The notes: generated by a model from the letters alone, not told the origin. A stretch of DNA of 44,133 nt from Candidatus Spechtbacteria bacterium RIFCSPLOWO2_12_FULL_38_22 (GCA_001820055.1 MHOK01000009.1:1-44133), one strand, 5' to 3'. Shown: positions 35,129 through 44,133, counted from the first letter of the stretch. Numbers and translations: made by a program.

Positions 35129-35170
35129 GGTAAAGCGTATTATTAAAAGGATATTATAATACGCTTTACC
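35129..35170. repeat. 15-bp perfect inverted repeat with 12-nt spacer upstream of the Xer gene
   Basis: GGTAAAGCGTATTAT-taaaaggatatt-ATAATACGCTTTACC. Confidence 0.95.
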
Positions 35171-35199
35171 TATATTGTGCGAATAATACTGTACCTACT

Positions 35200-36162
35200 A
35201 TGCAACACTCCCCTAAACCTATACTAGACCACATTCCTGACTTCTTAGATTACTGCGAAATAGAAAAGGGATTAGCATCTAAGACGCAAGAAAATTATCA
35301 AAGGTATTTAAATATATTTGTACTTTGGTTAAAGCAAACTAAAAATGAGGGTTTACTCCCCCACCAGCTTACAGCAGAGAACATATGGGATTATAGATTA
35401 TTTCTTTCCCGTAAATATAAAACACAGCAGGGCGGAACTCTTAAAAAAATAACTCAAAATTATTATCTTGTAGCGCTTAGAGCATTACTAGATTACTTTA
35501 CGGACCGCGATATTACTTCCCTGCCCTCTGGCAAGATAAAATTGCCGAAAGATGCAAAACAAAAAACTATAAAATTTCTAAACTTGGAACAAATACGTAA
35601 ACTACTAGAAACTCCTGATATTAAAACTAAAAGCGGGCTTCGTGATAGAGCTATAATTGAAACGCTTTTTTCAACCGGTTTACGCATTGCAGAGCTTACT
35701 GCCCTAAACCGCAATCAAATACATTTTAAGGACAAAGATGGCCTAGAATTGACTGTTGTGGGCAAAGGAAATACCCCTAGAACTGTCTATTTTTCGCCCA
35801 GAGCCCTCCAATGGCTAAAAAGGTACTTGGATAGCCAAAATGACATGGATGAGGCCTTGTTCGTCCATTTTAGAGCTAAAAACAGTGCTGAAAGCAAGCG
35901 ATTATCGGCCCGCTTCATAGAATCGGCTATAAAACGCTATTCCCAGCTTGCAGGGCTTCCCATAAGTGTCACACCACATACATTGAGGCATTCCTACGCC
36001 ACCGACCTTTTAACGCAAGGCGTAGATCTCCGTACGGTGCAGGAATTTTTAGGGCATAAAAATATAACAACTACTCAAATTTATACCCACATTACAAGCA
36101 AGCGCCTAAAGGATATTCACAGAAAATTCCATGGCGGTAATAAGTTAGACAATGAAGAATAA
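35200..36162 (+). CDS. XerC/XerD-type tyrosine recombinase
   Basis: FSTGLRIAEL; TPHTLRHSYATDLL; LGHKNITTTQIYTHI. Confidence 0.95.
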   Translation: MQHSPKPILDHIPDFLDYCEIEKGLASKTQENYQRYLNIFVLWLKQTKNEGLLPHQLTAENIWDYRLFLSRKYKTQQGGTLKKITQNYYLVALRALLDYFTDRDITSLPSGKIKLPKDAKQKTIKFLNLEQIRKLLETPDIKTKSGLRDRAIIETLFSTGLRIAELTALNRNQIHFKDKDGLELTVVGKGNTPRTVYFSPRALQWLKRYLDSQNDMDEALFVHFRAKNSAESKRLSARFIESAIKRYSQLAGLPISVTPHTLRHSYATDLLTQGVDLRTVQEFLGHKNITTTQIYTHITSKRLKDIHRKFHGGNKLDNEE

Positions 36163-36240
36163 AAATCAAAATGCAGTATCTTGGCATGAAGCCGAGGCTA
36201 AAATATATAAGGAGGATGTTTGTTTATATTCTCTTTGACA

Positions 36241-36474
36241 CTAAGATTCGTTTCGATGTGAAGGGAACCAGTCAATCACCTTTTTTCGATGTTGGTCTAT
36301 AGACCACATATTATTGCGTTTAAATAGCGCCGGATGTGTTGTTTGAAATTTCTTTAATGCTGTCGTAGTTACGCGGGGAAATCCTGTTGGAATATTTTTA
36401 TTATAAGTTCGTAAAAACTCCGCAAGCGATACTTGTATTTGATTTAATTCTAAATTTTCTTGATTTCCTTGCAT
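36241..36474 (-). CDS. Hypothetical protein
   Basis: ORF only. Confidence 0.5.
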   Translation of the reverse strand: MQGNQENLELNQIQVSLAEFLRTYNKNIPTGFPRVTTTALKKFQTTHPALFKRNNMWSIDQHRKKVIDWFPSHRNES

Positions 36475-36565
36475 TATAAGTAATTGTACAATACATTAAT
36501 TAAAAAATCAAGGTGTTTCCATTATTTATATAATAAAAATGTCACATGGTTTTACCACATGACAT

Positions 36566-36799
36566 TTACCAACGCGCTTCTCCAAATCTGTTATGCCTCT
36601 CGTCTCCATTTGGATCAGGAAGTACAAGCAACGCTAACTGGGCAAATCCCCTACTCCGAGCAAGTTCAGCTGAAGATAATTTCAACTTTTCTTTATCAGG
36701 TAGGTCATAAAAATTACCTCCGCTATTCATACCATACCTGCGTGCGGCTAGCTCCACAGCTTCTAGCGGAGTAATGAACCTCGGTGTTCCTAAAAACAT
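36566..36799 (-). CDS. Hypothetical protein
   Basis: ORF with SD-like GAAGGTG; hairpin AAATGTCA/TGACATTT plus T tract downstream on minus strand. Confidence 0.6.
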   Translation of the reverse strand: MFLGTPRFITPLEAVELAARRYGMNSGGNFYDLPDKEKLKLSSAELARSRGFAQLALLVLPDPNGDERHNRFGEARW

Positions 36800-36889
36800 T
36801 GAGCACCTTCTTTCTTTTTAGAGCGTAACCTTTTCTAATATAGCACTCGGAATTAGTATGTCAACAATACACAATATTAAACTAACTTA

Positions 36890-36914
36890 AAACTCCTCTA
36901 GTTAGGAGGAGTTT
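36890..36914 (-). terminator. Intrinsic terminator at end of HD-domain gene
   Basis: AAACTCCTC...GAGGAGTTT. Confidence 0.65.
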
Positions 36915-37503
36915 GTGAATTACCTTGCGAGACACGGTCAAGAATTTGGACCGCAAATCCCAATTCAACCGTCAAAGGGTTTCTTGGCCATTTTTTTAGC
37001 AACTTCTCAACGATTCTTCTTTGATTTGCAATATATTTTTCTTTTCCTGTGTTAAATCTGCTGAACGCGCTTTCACCTTCTCTTGCGTAATCTTCAAGCA
37101 AATCGTTCAAGTTTGAAATTAAATCAGCAGATTTTATTAAAAATACACGCCAGTCATCACATCTGCCCAAATCATCCAACATTATTTGTTTACGCTCGTC
37201 CCATGACAAGCTCTTGTCTTTTTCTGTAACACTATGTACCAGATATGCGACCGTTGGCCCAAATCTTGTCATTAATTGTTCTTTGGTAACTTTTCTCTCG
37301 ACAATACTGTCTTCTATGGTATCGTGTAAAATTCCTGCGGCAATTGTTTCTTCGTCGTCAGTTACTCGAGCTAAAATTAAACCCACAGCCAACGGATGCA
37401 CAATATAGGGAATATCTTTGCCTTTTCTTCTTTGTTTGCGGTCTATTTCGTGAACCTGAATCGCAAAATTTATGGCGTCCTTAACTAAACCGCTAAAAAT
37501 CAT
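36898..37503 (-). CDS. HD-domain (p)ppGpp hydrolase-like protein (SpoT/small alarmone hydrolase-like)
   Basis: FAIQVHEIDRKQRRKGKDIPYIVHPLAVG; AAGILHDTIEDS; SD GGAAAGGGG. Confidence 0.85.
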   Translation of the reverse strand: MIFSGLVKDAINFAIQVHEIDRKQRRKGKDIPYIVHPLAVGLILARVTDDEETIAAGILHDTIEDSIVERKVTKEQLMTRFGPTVAYLVHSVTEKDKSLSWDERKQIMLDDLGRCDDWRVFLIKSADLISNLNDLLEDYAREGESAFSRFNTGKEKYIANQRRIVEKLLKKWPRNPLTVELGFAVQILDRVSQGNSQTPPN

Positions 37504-37572
37504 GGTCCCCTTTCCTGTTTTGTAAACTATGTTTAATATAACTTATACAACTAACTTTGTCAATATAAAAAT

Positions 37573-37593
37573 AAAAGCGGTACAACCGCTTTT
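37573..37593 (-). terminator. Intrinsic terminator
   Basis: AAAAGCGGT-ACA-ACCGCTTTT. Confidence 0.85.
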
Positions 37594-38182
37594 AAGGAAC
37601 ACTATTCGTGGGAAATGGAACTTTTGTATTTACAGTACCAAGCGGAACTACAACAGTATAACGATCTAAATATTTATCGTGGATATGCCACATTTGCAAA
37701 AAATCTTTAGTATCCTGCGATATAGTAACCCGTGGACTTGCGCCATCCTCTTCAACTATGTTTATTCTTCCTGGACTTATTGAATATCTAAACGGAAGAC
37801 CATCACCATCCTTGTCAAAATAAATAATATAGTAATAATAACCATCTGTTTCAAGATTAATATCAACATAGAATGGATTTCCCTCTACTCTTTGCAATGG
37901 GTATGTTCCCGTAATTTCGAAATTAGGTTGAGGTGCTCCCATCCCAATTAAAAGATTAAGCAGTAAAGCAAGTACAAGGCTCGCAAAAGACAGTAAAAAG
38001 AAATCAGTAAGAACCTGCCCTATTTCATAGTCAATGTTTGCAGAAATTGAAAAGATCAACGCTATCACGAAAGCTAGCATGAACCAACCCATCGGCGACC
38101 TCTTTCCATTGGCCACATTTACTAAAAAGAGTATATCATATAATAATTCCTCTGTCCAGTACATTATCCCTAAGTTCGACAA
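37592..38182 (-). CDS. Hypothetical membrane protein
   Basis: ORF with two hydrophobic segments; exact start uncertain. Confidence 0.6.
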   Translation of the reverse strand: MSNLGIMYWTEELLYDILFLVNVANGKRSPMGWFMLAFVIALIFSISANIDYEIGQVLTDFFLLSFASLVLALLLNLLIGMGAPQPNFEITGTYPLQRVEGNPFYVDINLETDGYYYYIIYFDKDGDGLPFRYSISPGRINIVEEDGASPRVTISQDTKDFLQMWHIHDKYLDRYTVVVPLGTVNTKVPFPTNSVP

Positions 38183-38274
38183 GAAAGTGCAACAACACGT
38201 TTCCAGCTGATTAACGCCGATGAGTTACAAAACGTTTACTAACAATAACTAAACCAAGGATAACATAATAAAAA

Positions 38275-38296
38275 AAATCCTACACTAGTAGGATTT
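38275..38296 (-). terminator. Intrinsic terminator
   Basis: AAATCCTA-CACTAG-TAGGATTT; T-rich on minus strand. Confidence 0.8.
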
Positions 38297-38744
38297 AAAT
38301 AGAAAAAAGTATAATTAATGTAACTACTATGGCGTTGTGGGTCGCATGGGCTATAACAGATGTAAAATAACCTCGTTTCAAGTACACATACGCATATAAT
38401 AAACCTGTAACTCCCTGTATCAACATAAACTGTGGTCCTCCGTGTAACCAACCAAAAAGTACAAAGGAGGTTAAAAATATAACAATATTTTGAACAATCT
38501 TTGTATGAGACGCAAATAATTTTATGGGGAGCGTTCGAAAAAGAAATTCTTCTATAATCGGGGCCGCCACGACAGCTGTAATAAATACCCTTACATAATT
38601 TACGTTCTTATCTCCTAAAATTCCTCCTGAAAAGTTTAAACCCAAAGCGCTTAAGATTGATACGGCTATCGATGAATAAACGACACTTAGTACTCCGAAT
38701 CCAATACCAAACTTCATTCTTTCTGCGTAGCTATACTTTTCCAA
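38295..38744 (-). CDS. CPBP-family intramembrane metalloprotease
   Basis: APIIEEFLFRTLP; FVLFGWLHGG; multi-TM. Confidence 0.9.
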   Translation of the reverse strand: MEKYSYAERMKFGIGFGVLSVVYSSIAVSILSALGLNFSGGILGDKNVNYVRVFITAVVAAPIIEEFLFRTLPIKLFASHTKIVQNIVIFLTSFVLFGWLHGGPQFMLIQGVTGLLYAYVYLKRGYFTSVIAHATHNAIVVTLIILFSI

Positions 38745-38787
38745 TTAGCACCATCTTGTAGAAACTGTACAAATTATATCACAAAAA

Positions 38788-39318
38788 TCAAAAATCCAAA
38801 CCTTTTCTGCGCATTTTCCAACTTTGAAGTTTTGGAAATAATAAACTTAGAAAATCAAATACTATAGCGAACACACACTGTTTTACGTATTCTTTCCAGG
38901 AAGTGGCGTGACTAGTTGCCCTGACACTTACTTTATTAAATGGTTTCATCAAGAACAAGCTTAGTAATTTAACCTTCAGCCACCAAGGACGCTTACAGTA
39001 AATTACAATTTCGGGTTTAAAATTTAAATCTGGAAATAGTGTAAGCAAAATCTGTTTTGAGTATCTTAGATTATCTATACTGCTCAAGGCTTGTTCTTCT
39101 CTAAATATAACCAAACTAGAGTTTCTCTTTAATAAATATTCCTCCATAACTGCCGCTTCGCTCAAATTCTTATTTTTTGGATTTGTAAATCCCCCAGAAA
39201 CTAAAACAAAATCAAACTTATCCGCATCTTTTGCAACAGCGTCTAAGTGTTCTCTATAAGTATCGTCTAGTTGCGTTCCGTACCCGCACACTATTCCAAC
39301 ACAAAGTTTCCTGGGCAC
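38788..39318 (-). CDS. YdcF/DUF218-like protein
   Basis: IVCGYGTQLDDTY...VLVSGGFTNPKNKNLSEAAVMEEYLL. Confidence 0.75.
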   Translation of the reverse strand: MPRKLCVGIVCGYGTQLDDTYREHLDAVAKDADKFDFVLVSGGFTNPKNKNLSEAAVMEEYLLKRNSSLVIFREEQALSSIDNLRYSKQILLTLFPDLNFKPEIVIYCKRPWWLKVKLLSLFLMKPFNKVSVRATSHATSWKEYVKQCVFAIVFDFLSLLFPKLQSWKMRRKGLDF

Positions 39319-39566
39319 CCTCTGCTTGCTTTCTAAAAAACTAAATCAACCTTAGCACAAAGTTATCTGCGTGTCTATATTGACATAGGTGGACAAATTG
39401 TGGATTAATTGCACTTGACTTAGGTAAAAAATGATAAAATGAAAGTACGGACAAAAATAAACTATACTAATAATTTGTCTGTCAGATGCTACTCTAGATA
39501 AAACTTATCAAGTTTGTAGCATAATATGCACCATGATGTGAGAAAGAAGCCGTTTTTAACACACCA

Positions 39567-40544
39567 ATGCAAGCGCCATTAAAATTTAATAAGCGCAGAA
39601 AAAGTAAAGTAAATAACTTTTTAATAAGGATCTTTCAGCGTCTTGAAAGATGGACCACGCTTGCAGGGTTTAAAGAATTTTTAAAGCATAGAGCAAAAAC
39701 GTTACTTTACGCAGACGGCTTCAACAAAACTTTAGGAGCTATTGGAATTTATGGATTGTACTTATTGGTAACTGTTATACAATTTACAACTCTTATCATA
39801 CTGGTACTCTCTATAGTCGGAAATATCGCCGGAAGCACGGCTCCAATGCTTGCGACCATTGTAAACTCGGACTTAACAGTATTAGAAAAAGTAAAAACTG
39901 TCACGGGATTCACAAAAATTATATCGGCGGATAACGACGACGAAAAGAAAGGAGAACTGAATTGTTCCGATAGCTCACTCCAGTGGAGACCAGACTTAAA
40001 TACTTACATAAAGGAAAATAGAATATACTTAAAAGACGATAAACACGCAGGAACCATAATCTTAAAAGATCCGGTTAGCAGTTTTCTAGGATTTGAGATA
40101 AGTTTTAAATCTTCCATGAGTACCGGAATAAATACAATTCTTTCTTTCAAAAATAGCGAAGGTACACTCAAATACGCCATAGGAGACGGTGATTTTAAAA
40201 CAATCAGATATTCCTTCACTGACAAAACTGGTATTTTGCAAATTCTAGAAACAACAAAGCTTCCCACAAGCATTAATAACCAAGAAGAAATCGGTTTTAA
40301 ATTAAATACACTGGAAAAAGCGCAAGGTACGCTAGTATCAAGCACAATAAGTTACACAGATTTATACAATCAAAACAACAACAAGGACTTAAATGATATT
40401 AACATAACGAGTCCAAAACAATTATATCTTAATATAGGTTTTGGAATTGACGCAAACTTAGAAGATAGTGCTTCGCAAGCGTACCTAGAGATAACGAATT
40501 GTTCTATTGAACAAAACGAACCCTCTAAGTTGCTAAATATCTAA
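39567..40544 (+). CDS. Hypothetical protein with N-terminal TM and large predicted extracellular domain
   Basis: ORF; single hydrophobic segment then beta-rich looking sequence. Confidence 0.65.
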   Translation: MQAPLKFNKRRKSKVNNFLIRIFQRLERWTTLAGFKEFLKHRAKTLLYADGFNKTLGAIGIYGLYLLVTVIQFTTLIILVLSIVGNIAGSTAPMLATIVNSDLTVLEKVKTVTGFTKIISADNDDEKKGELNCSDSSLQWRPDLNTYIKENRIYLKDDKHAGTIILKDPVSSFLGFEISFKSSMSTGINTILSFKNSEGTLKYAIGDGDFKTIRYSFTDKTGILQILETTKLPTSINNQEEIGFKLNTLEKAQGTLVSSTISYTDLYNQNNNKDLNDINITSPKQLYLNIGFGIDANLEDSASQAYLEITNCSIEQNEPSKLLNI

Positions 40545-40577
40545 CAAATTGGAGGATTATAATTAATTACGGCTTCG

Positions 40578-40608
40578 GGAAAACACGCATTAAAACCGCG
40601 TGTTTTCC
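40578..40608 (+). terminator. Intrinsic terminator
   Basis: GGAAAACACGC...GCGTGTTTTCC. Confidence 0.85.
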
Positions 40609-40687
40609 TTTTATATATAAATATAATCATTGTGCGACTAATTGGTTCATGATATTCTTAGTTTTAGTTCCGCATACGGAGTTAAAA

Positions 40688-41680
40688 GTGAAAAAAGCAA
40701 ACATCGTAATTGTGGGTGCAACAGGTAATGTAGGCAGAGAGATGATTGCAGTTTTGGAAGAAAGAAACTTTCCAATTGCTAGATTAAAACTGGTAGCTTC
40801 TGAAAAATCTAGTGGAAAATTTATGAGATATAGAGGCTTTTCACAAGGTGTGGAAGGTTTAAGTAAAGAAATCTTCCACGGCTACGATATCGCACTCTTT
40901 TCTGCAGGAGAAGCTGTAAGCCGTACATGGGCCCCTGTTGCGTGGGAAAGTGGTTGTGTAGTTATTGATAACTCAAACGCATGGAGAATGGACGATGAGG
41001 TTCCTCTTGTTATTCCCGAAGTAAATCCAGAAACTATCGCCGACTACATACGTAAAGGCATTATCGCAAACCCGAACTGTTCTACAATTCAGATGGTTAT
41101 GGCTTTATCACCTTTAGACAAAAATCCTCATCACTACGGGATACAAAACATTATTGTTTCTACATATCAATCCGTATCTGGCGCAGGAGCAGAAGCTGAA
41201 GCAAGGCTCGCAGAAGGCTCTCATGAATTTGATGTAATTCCTCAAATCGGCGAATTTTTAGAAGGTGGCACATGTGAAGAAGAGGCTAAAATGATTAGGG
41301 AAACCAAAAAAATAATGGAAAAGCCCCATTTAAATATTGTCGCAAATACGGTACGAGTTCCTATTTTAAGAGGGCATAGCGAATTTGTATTATTTAACTT
41401 TGATTATTCTTATATCTCTATTGAGGTTGTTAAAGCTTTACTTGCTAGCGCTCCGTGTATAAAACTGACAGATTCATACCCTATAGCACAAGACGCAGTT
41501 GGTACAGATTATGTACTAGTTGGAAGGGTTAGAGAAGAAAAAATATCAGGAGCTGACGATAACCAAAAATGGTTCAGTATGTGGGTTGTAGCAGATAATA
41601 TAAGAAAGGGTGCTGCGACCAATACTGTCCAAATTGCAGAACTACTGTGGAACGGCTATTTAAAAAAGGCATCTAATTAG
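40688..41680 (+). CDS. asd: Aspartate-semialdehyde dehydrogenase; start likely GTG 40688 rather than ATG 40649
   Basis: VGATGNVGREMIAVLEERNFP; NPNCSTIQMV; GAGAEAEARL; SD GGAG before GTG; TTGTGC-17-TATTCT promoter overlaps the ATG of the track. Confidence 0.93.
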   Translation: MKKANIVIVGATGNVGREMIAVLEERNFPIARLKLVASEKSSGKFMRYRGFSQGVEGLSKEIFHGYDIALFSAGEAVSRTWAPVAWESGCVVIDNSNAWRMDDEVPLVIPEVNPETIADYIRKGIIANPNCSTIQMVMALSPLDKNPHHYGIQNIIVSTYQSVSGAGAEAEARLAEGSHEFDVIPQIGEFLEGGTCEEEAKMIRETKKIMEKPHLNIVANTVRVPILRGHSEFVLFNFDYSYISIEVVKALLASAPCIKLTDSYPIAQDAVGTDYVLVGRVREEKISGADDNQKWFSMWVVADNIRKGAATNTVQIAELLWNGYLKKASN

Positions 41681-41689
41681 ATGCCTTTT
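41664..41689. terminator. Perfect 26-bp palindromic bidirectional terminator
   Basis: AAAAGGCATCTAATTAGATGCCTTTT contains stop codons of both convergent genes. Confidence 0.92.
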
Positions 41690-42366
41690 AAATTTTCCCT
41701 TATAGAGTTTTGGATATTTCTAAGAAGCTCAATCTCTGTGTCATTGGGAAATGTAATACTTTTTATCCTGGAGGGAAGTTGGTGATACATTAAGTCACCC
41801 TTATCCCCTCCGTGACCTAAACCCAAACAGTGTCCGACTTCGTGATTTAAAATTGAAAAAAAATAACGGAAATTTGAAATTGCAGGATACCTTCCAAACG
41901 GAGTACTGACGTAGGCGATCACGGGTGGTGGAACATAGATATTACATACATACCCCACGTCTGACCAGTAAAACATATAAGCACAAGCCACAGCATCTTT
42001 AATATTGTTACACAGTTTTATTATATCTTGAGGTGAAGCAAGTCTAATTGCAATACGAGCATCGCTTAAATTATCTATTTTTTGAAAAGATAGGTCTCCT
42101 GCCCTTCCCCAATTTTGTGGGTGATTCAATACAAATTCTATAACGACCTCACTGCCTTCATATACTTTGAGATCCAACCCATTATCAATAAAGTACCCTT
42201 CATCTACAGCCCATGTAACTATAAATTCGTTTGTACTTTTGTTATGCTGTGCGTCAACAAGAACGCTAGCTCTATCAACAGCAAAAGAAACTCCTGTCAA
42301 GGTAGTTGCCAATATAAATACCAAAAATCCAACCATCCTAGTACTCTTATACCTTTTCGCCACCAT
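41677..42366 (-). CDS. Secreted matrixin-like zinc metalloprotease
   Basis: Signal peptide; HEVGHCLGLGHGG; Met-turn GDLMYHQLP. Confidence 0.9.
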   Translation of the reverse strand: MVAKRYKSTRMVGFLVFILATTLTGVSFAVDRASVLVDAQHNKSTNEFIVTWAVDEGYFIDNGLDLKVYEGSEVVIEFVLNHPQNWGRAGDLSFQKIDNLSDARIAIRLASPQDIIKLCNNIKDAVACAYMFYWSDVGYVCNIYVPPPVIAYVSTPFGRYPAISNFRYFFSILNHEVGHCLGLGHGGDKGDLMYHQLPSRIKSITFPNDTEIELLRNIQNSIRENLKGI

Positions 42367-42458
42367 ACTCCTTTTATGAAATAACTATACTCATACTAAC
42401 ATAAAATGCCGCCTCTTTGGACGGCTTTTATGTTAAGTAAGGGGGCTCTATGAAGATG

Positions 42459-43514
42459 TTAAATCTGTAGTATCAGCACCAGAAATGTAAGGGAAAGCGC
42501 CCGTTGCACAAAATTGGGCATACCTCGTTTCAATATATATTCTGAAATTAAAAGCCAAGCCAATATAACCCCTAAAAATCCACTTAAACTTATTTTTAAC
42601 ATACTTGGCAATTTGCTAACTAAAATTGTGCGTATATTTAGAAAAAAATCGCTATCCCCCTCTTGCGTAAAGGCTGGTTGATTTTGACTAGTTTGAATTA
42701 AATTATTTTCTTCCTGTAAAATTTTATCTGTAGCTTTGCGCACAACGAACAATTTATCCGGAGACGGAGCATCCTGAATTGGTTCTTGGGTTTTGGGGTT
42801 AGCTAAATCCGGTTGTGGTTTATTCGATTCTTGGGAAGTTTCTTCCCCTAAAATTTCCTCACCGGCTTTCTCATTGGTAACTACTGGTCCTTCTTTTATA
42901 ACCTCCTGTAAAGAACCGCCAGATTGGACAGCCAATGTTTCAAGTACGGGGGTTATCGGGCGCGCAACAAACATTGCAACTACAGTGGTTTGCACCCCAT
43001 TCATATCTCCTGTTGCTACCCCCACTCCAATTTCGGTAAAATAATCGTTTAATATATTGCGCGCGTGGGATGGAGAATTTAACCATGCGGTCACAAGAGG
43101 TTCAACATCATAAAAATCTTTTGCTAAATTTTCTCCAGCAAGAGCATACTTATATCCTACCTTATCTAACCATTGCCATGGCCTTTTACCATCGGGGTCG
43201 TTATGTGAAAAATAATTCCTATCCAACATATCTTGGGCTTTCATTTCTGCGGCTTTAGTAAGTAGATTGCTAGTTCCAAGAGGCAACAAACTTTGAATTT
43301 CGCGAGCAGGATTAACTTGTGAAATAATTATATCTTTTGTAAGCGAGGCTCGTAAAGAATCGGTGTAAAAACTATAAAATGGAGAAACAACCCCTATTAA
43401 AAACATAGAAATAAAAGCGTAACTAATGAACGCCTTTCGTGTATAAGCTCTGGGTATCATATTGTCTTGTGTCTGAACAAAAAATGTTTTCATAAAATTT
43501 ATAAAATTTTTCAT
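42459..43514 (-). CDS. CAP (SCP/PR-1)-domain protein with N- and C-terminal TM segments
   Basis: KAQDMLDRNYFSHNDPDGKRPWQWLDKVGY...GENLAKDF...WLNSPSHARNILN...IGVGVA. Confidence 0.93.
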   Translation of the reverse strand: MKNFINFMKTFFVQTQDNMIPRAYTRKAFISYAFISMFLIGVVSPFYSFYTDSLRASLTKDIIISQVNPAREIQSLLPLGTSNLLTKAAEMKAQDMLDRNYFSHNDPDGKRPWQWLDKVGYKYALAGENLAKDFYDVEPLVTAWLNSPSHARNILNDYFTEIGVGVATGDMNGVQTTVVAMFVARPITPVLETLAVQSGGSLQEVIKEGPVVTNEKAGEEILGEETSQESNKPQPDLANPKTQEPIQDAPSPDKLFVVRKATDKILQEENNLIQTSQNQPAFTQEGDSDFFLNIRTILVSKLPSMLKISLSGFLGVILAWLLISEYILKRGMPNFVQRALSLTFLVLILQI

Positions 43515-43579
43515 AAAATAAATACATTATCCATACTTATATTATGCCATACATTCAAAAATTCTCGCCAACCTTACGC

Positions 43580-44133
43580 TTAGTAAATTAATTCTGCTCT
43601 TACAACTAAACGCTCCTTGGTAGAAAATAATGGATTACAGGTAATAAGAGTAATTGTTGGATTTTGAGTTGGATCTAAAACCTCTATCGCATCTGGAGTT
43701 ACTATTTTGCTCTCTACCACCTTATAATCATACTGCCTGCCTTCCCAAATTATAGTTATACTATCCCCTATCACTAACTTATCTAAAAGATAAAAAGTAT
43801 CCGAACTAGGAGGGCGATACTGATATCTGTGAGCGCTAAAGGCAGAATTGCCACCATTGTCCGGAGTTGATGTGCTTGGAAAATGCCACGCTCCATTGCT
43901 TAGCGCATACTTTTCATCATCATTTGAGATAACATCAATATCCACGCCAATTTTAGAAATAATTATTCTGTTTTGATTTTCATTAGCAATAACACCGCTA
44001 TCTACAGCGTTTGCTACTGGGCTTGGATCAAAATTCCCCAATGTAACAACCTGCGGAGTGCTTTCCACGTAAGGAATAGAGCCTGACGAGTTTATTTTAT
44101 ATACAACAATAGGGATAAACGGATAAATAACCA
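43580..44133 (-). CDS. Sortase, N-terminus truncated by window end
   Basis: SAHRYQY (His), TLITCNPLF (Cys), ERLVVRAEL (Arg); frame stays open upstream of GTG 44068 encoding a TM-like VIYPFIPIVVY. Confidence 0.9.
   Translation of the reverse strand, partial: VIYPFIPIVVYKINSSGSIPYVESTPQVVTLGNFDPSPVANAVDSGVIANENQNRIIISKIGVDIDVISNDDEKYALSNGAWHFPSTSTPDNGGNSAFSAHRYQYRPPSSDTFYLLDKLVIGDSITIIWEGRQYDYKVVESKIVTPDAIEVLDPTQNPTITLITCNPLFSTKERLVVRAELIY

Noticed and set aside
36152-36238. 28-aa ORF overlapping the xer stop codon (MKNKNQNAVSWHEAEAKIYKEDVCLYSL)
   Set aside because: Too short and without an SD or recognisable features; cannot be supported from sequence alone.
1-44133. Alternative genetic code (UGA recoding, known in Gracilibacteria/Absconditabacteria)
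   Set aside because: Conserved genes run full length without internal TGA and some genes end in TGA (e.g. 3965-3967), so the standard bacterial code fits.
1-44133. CRISPR arrays, prophage structural modules, restriction-modification or transposase genes
   Set aside because: No regularly spaced repeats and no recognisable proteins of these families among the ORFs; the Xer-type recombinase alone is not evidence of a prophage.

Overview
The 44.1 kb window is AT-rich and densely coding, and looks like a Candidate Phyla Radiation (Patescibacteria) genome; this taxonomic call is inference from gene content and style. No rRNA, convincing tRNA, CRISPR array or transposase was seen. The core (about 17.3-36.2 kb) is a long + strand cell-envelope block: a/b-hydrolase, membrane-anchored murF-like ligase, DegT aminotransferase, FemAB, aspS, S11 D-Ala-D-Ala carboxypeptidase, mraY, murI, D-aminoacylase-like amidohydrolase, murD, ftsW, murG, gltX, M23 peptidase, then a Xer-type recombinase. 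The flanks carry accessory genes: GH1 and clan-A-like glycosidases, PAP2, a TrmH/PCD/ThpR/MGMT cluster, greA, a glutaredoxin, a sodN-sodX nickel SOD pair, several secreted HExxH proteases, CPBP protease, CAP-domain protein, a sortase (cut by the window end), asd, and many small ORFans. The most interesting non-genic signals are: (1) a perfect 96-bp GC-rich inverted repeat bracketing a 1.7-kb XRE/NUDIX/VOC cassette; (2) repeated extended -10 boxes only 6-10 nt upstream of start codons, suggesting leaderless mRNAs; (3) a 32-bp perfect inverted repeat around a GC-rich palindrome next to greA; (4) related GC-rich palindromic inserts lying in frame inside two ORFs (a DUF4258-like gene and murD); (5) a 15-bp inverted repeat directly upstream of the Xer recombinase gene; (6) small ORFs missed by the track, including a 40-aa very basic protein.
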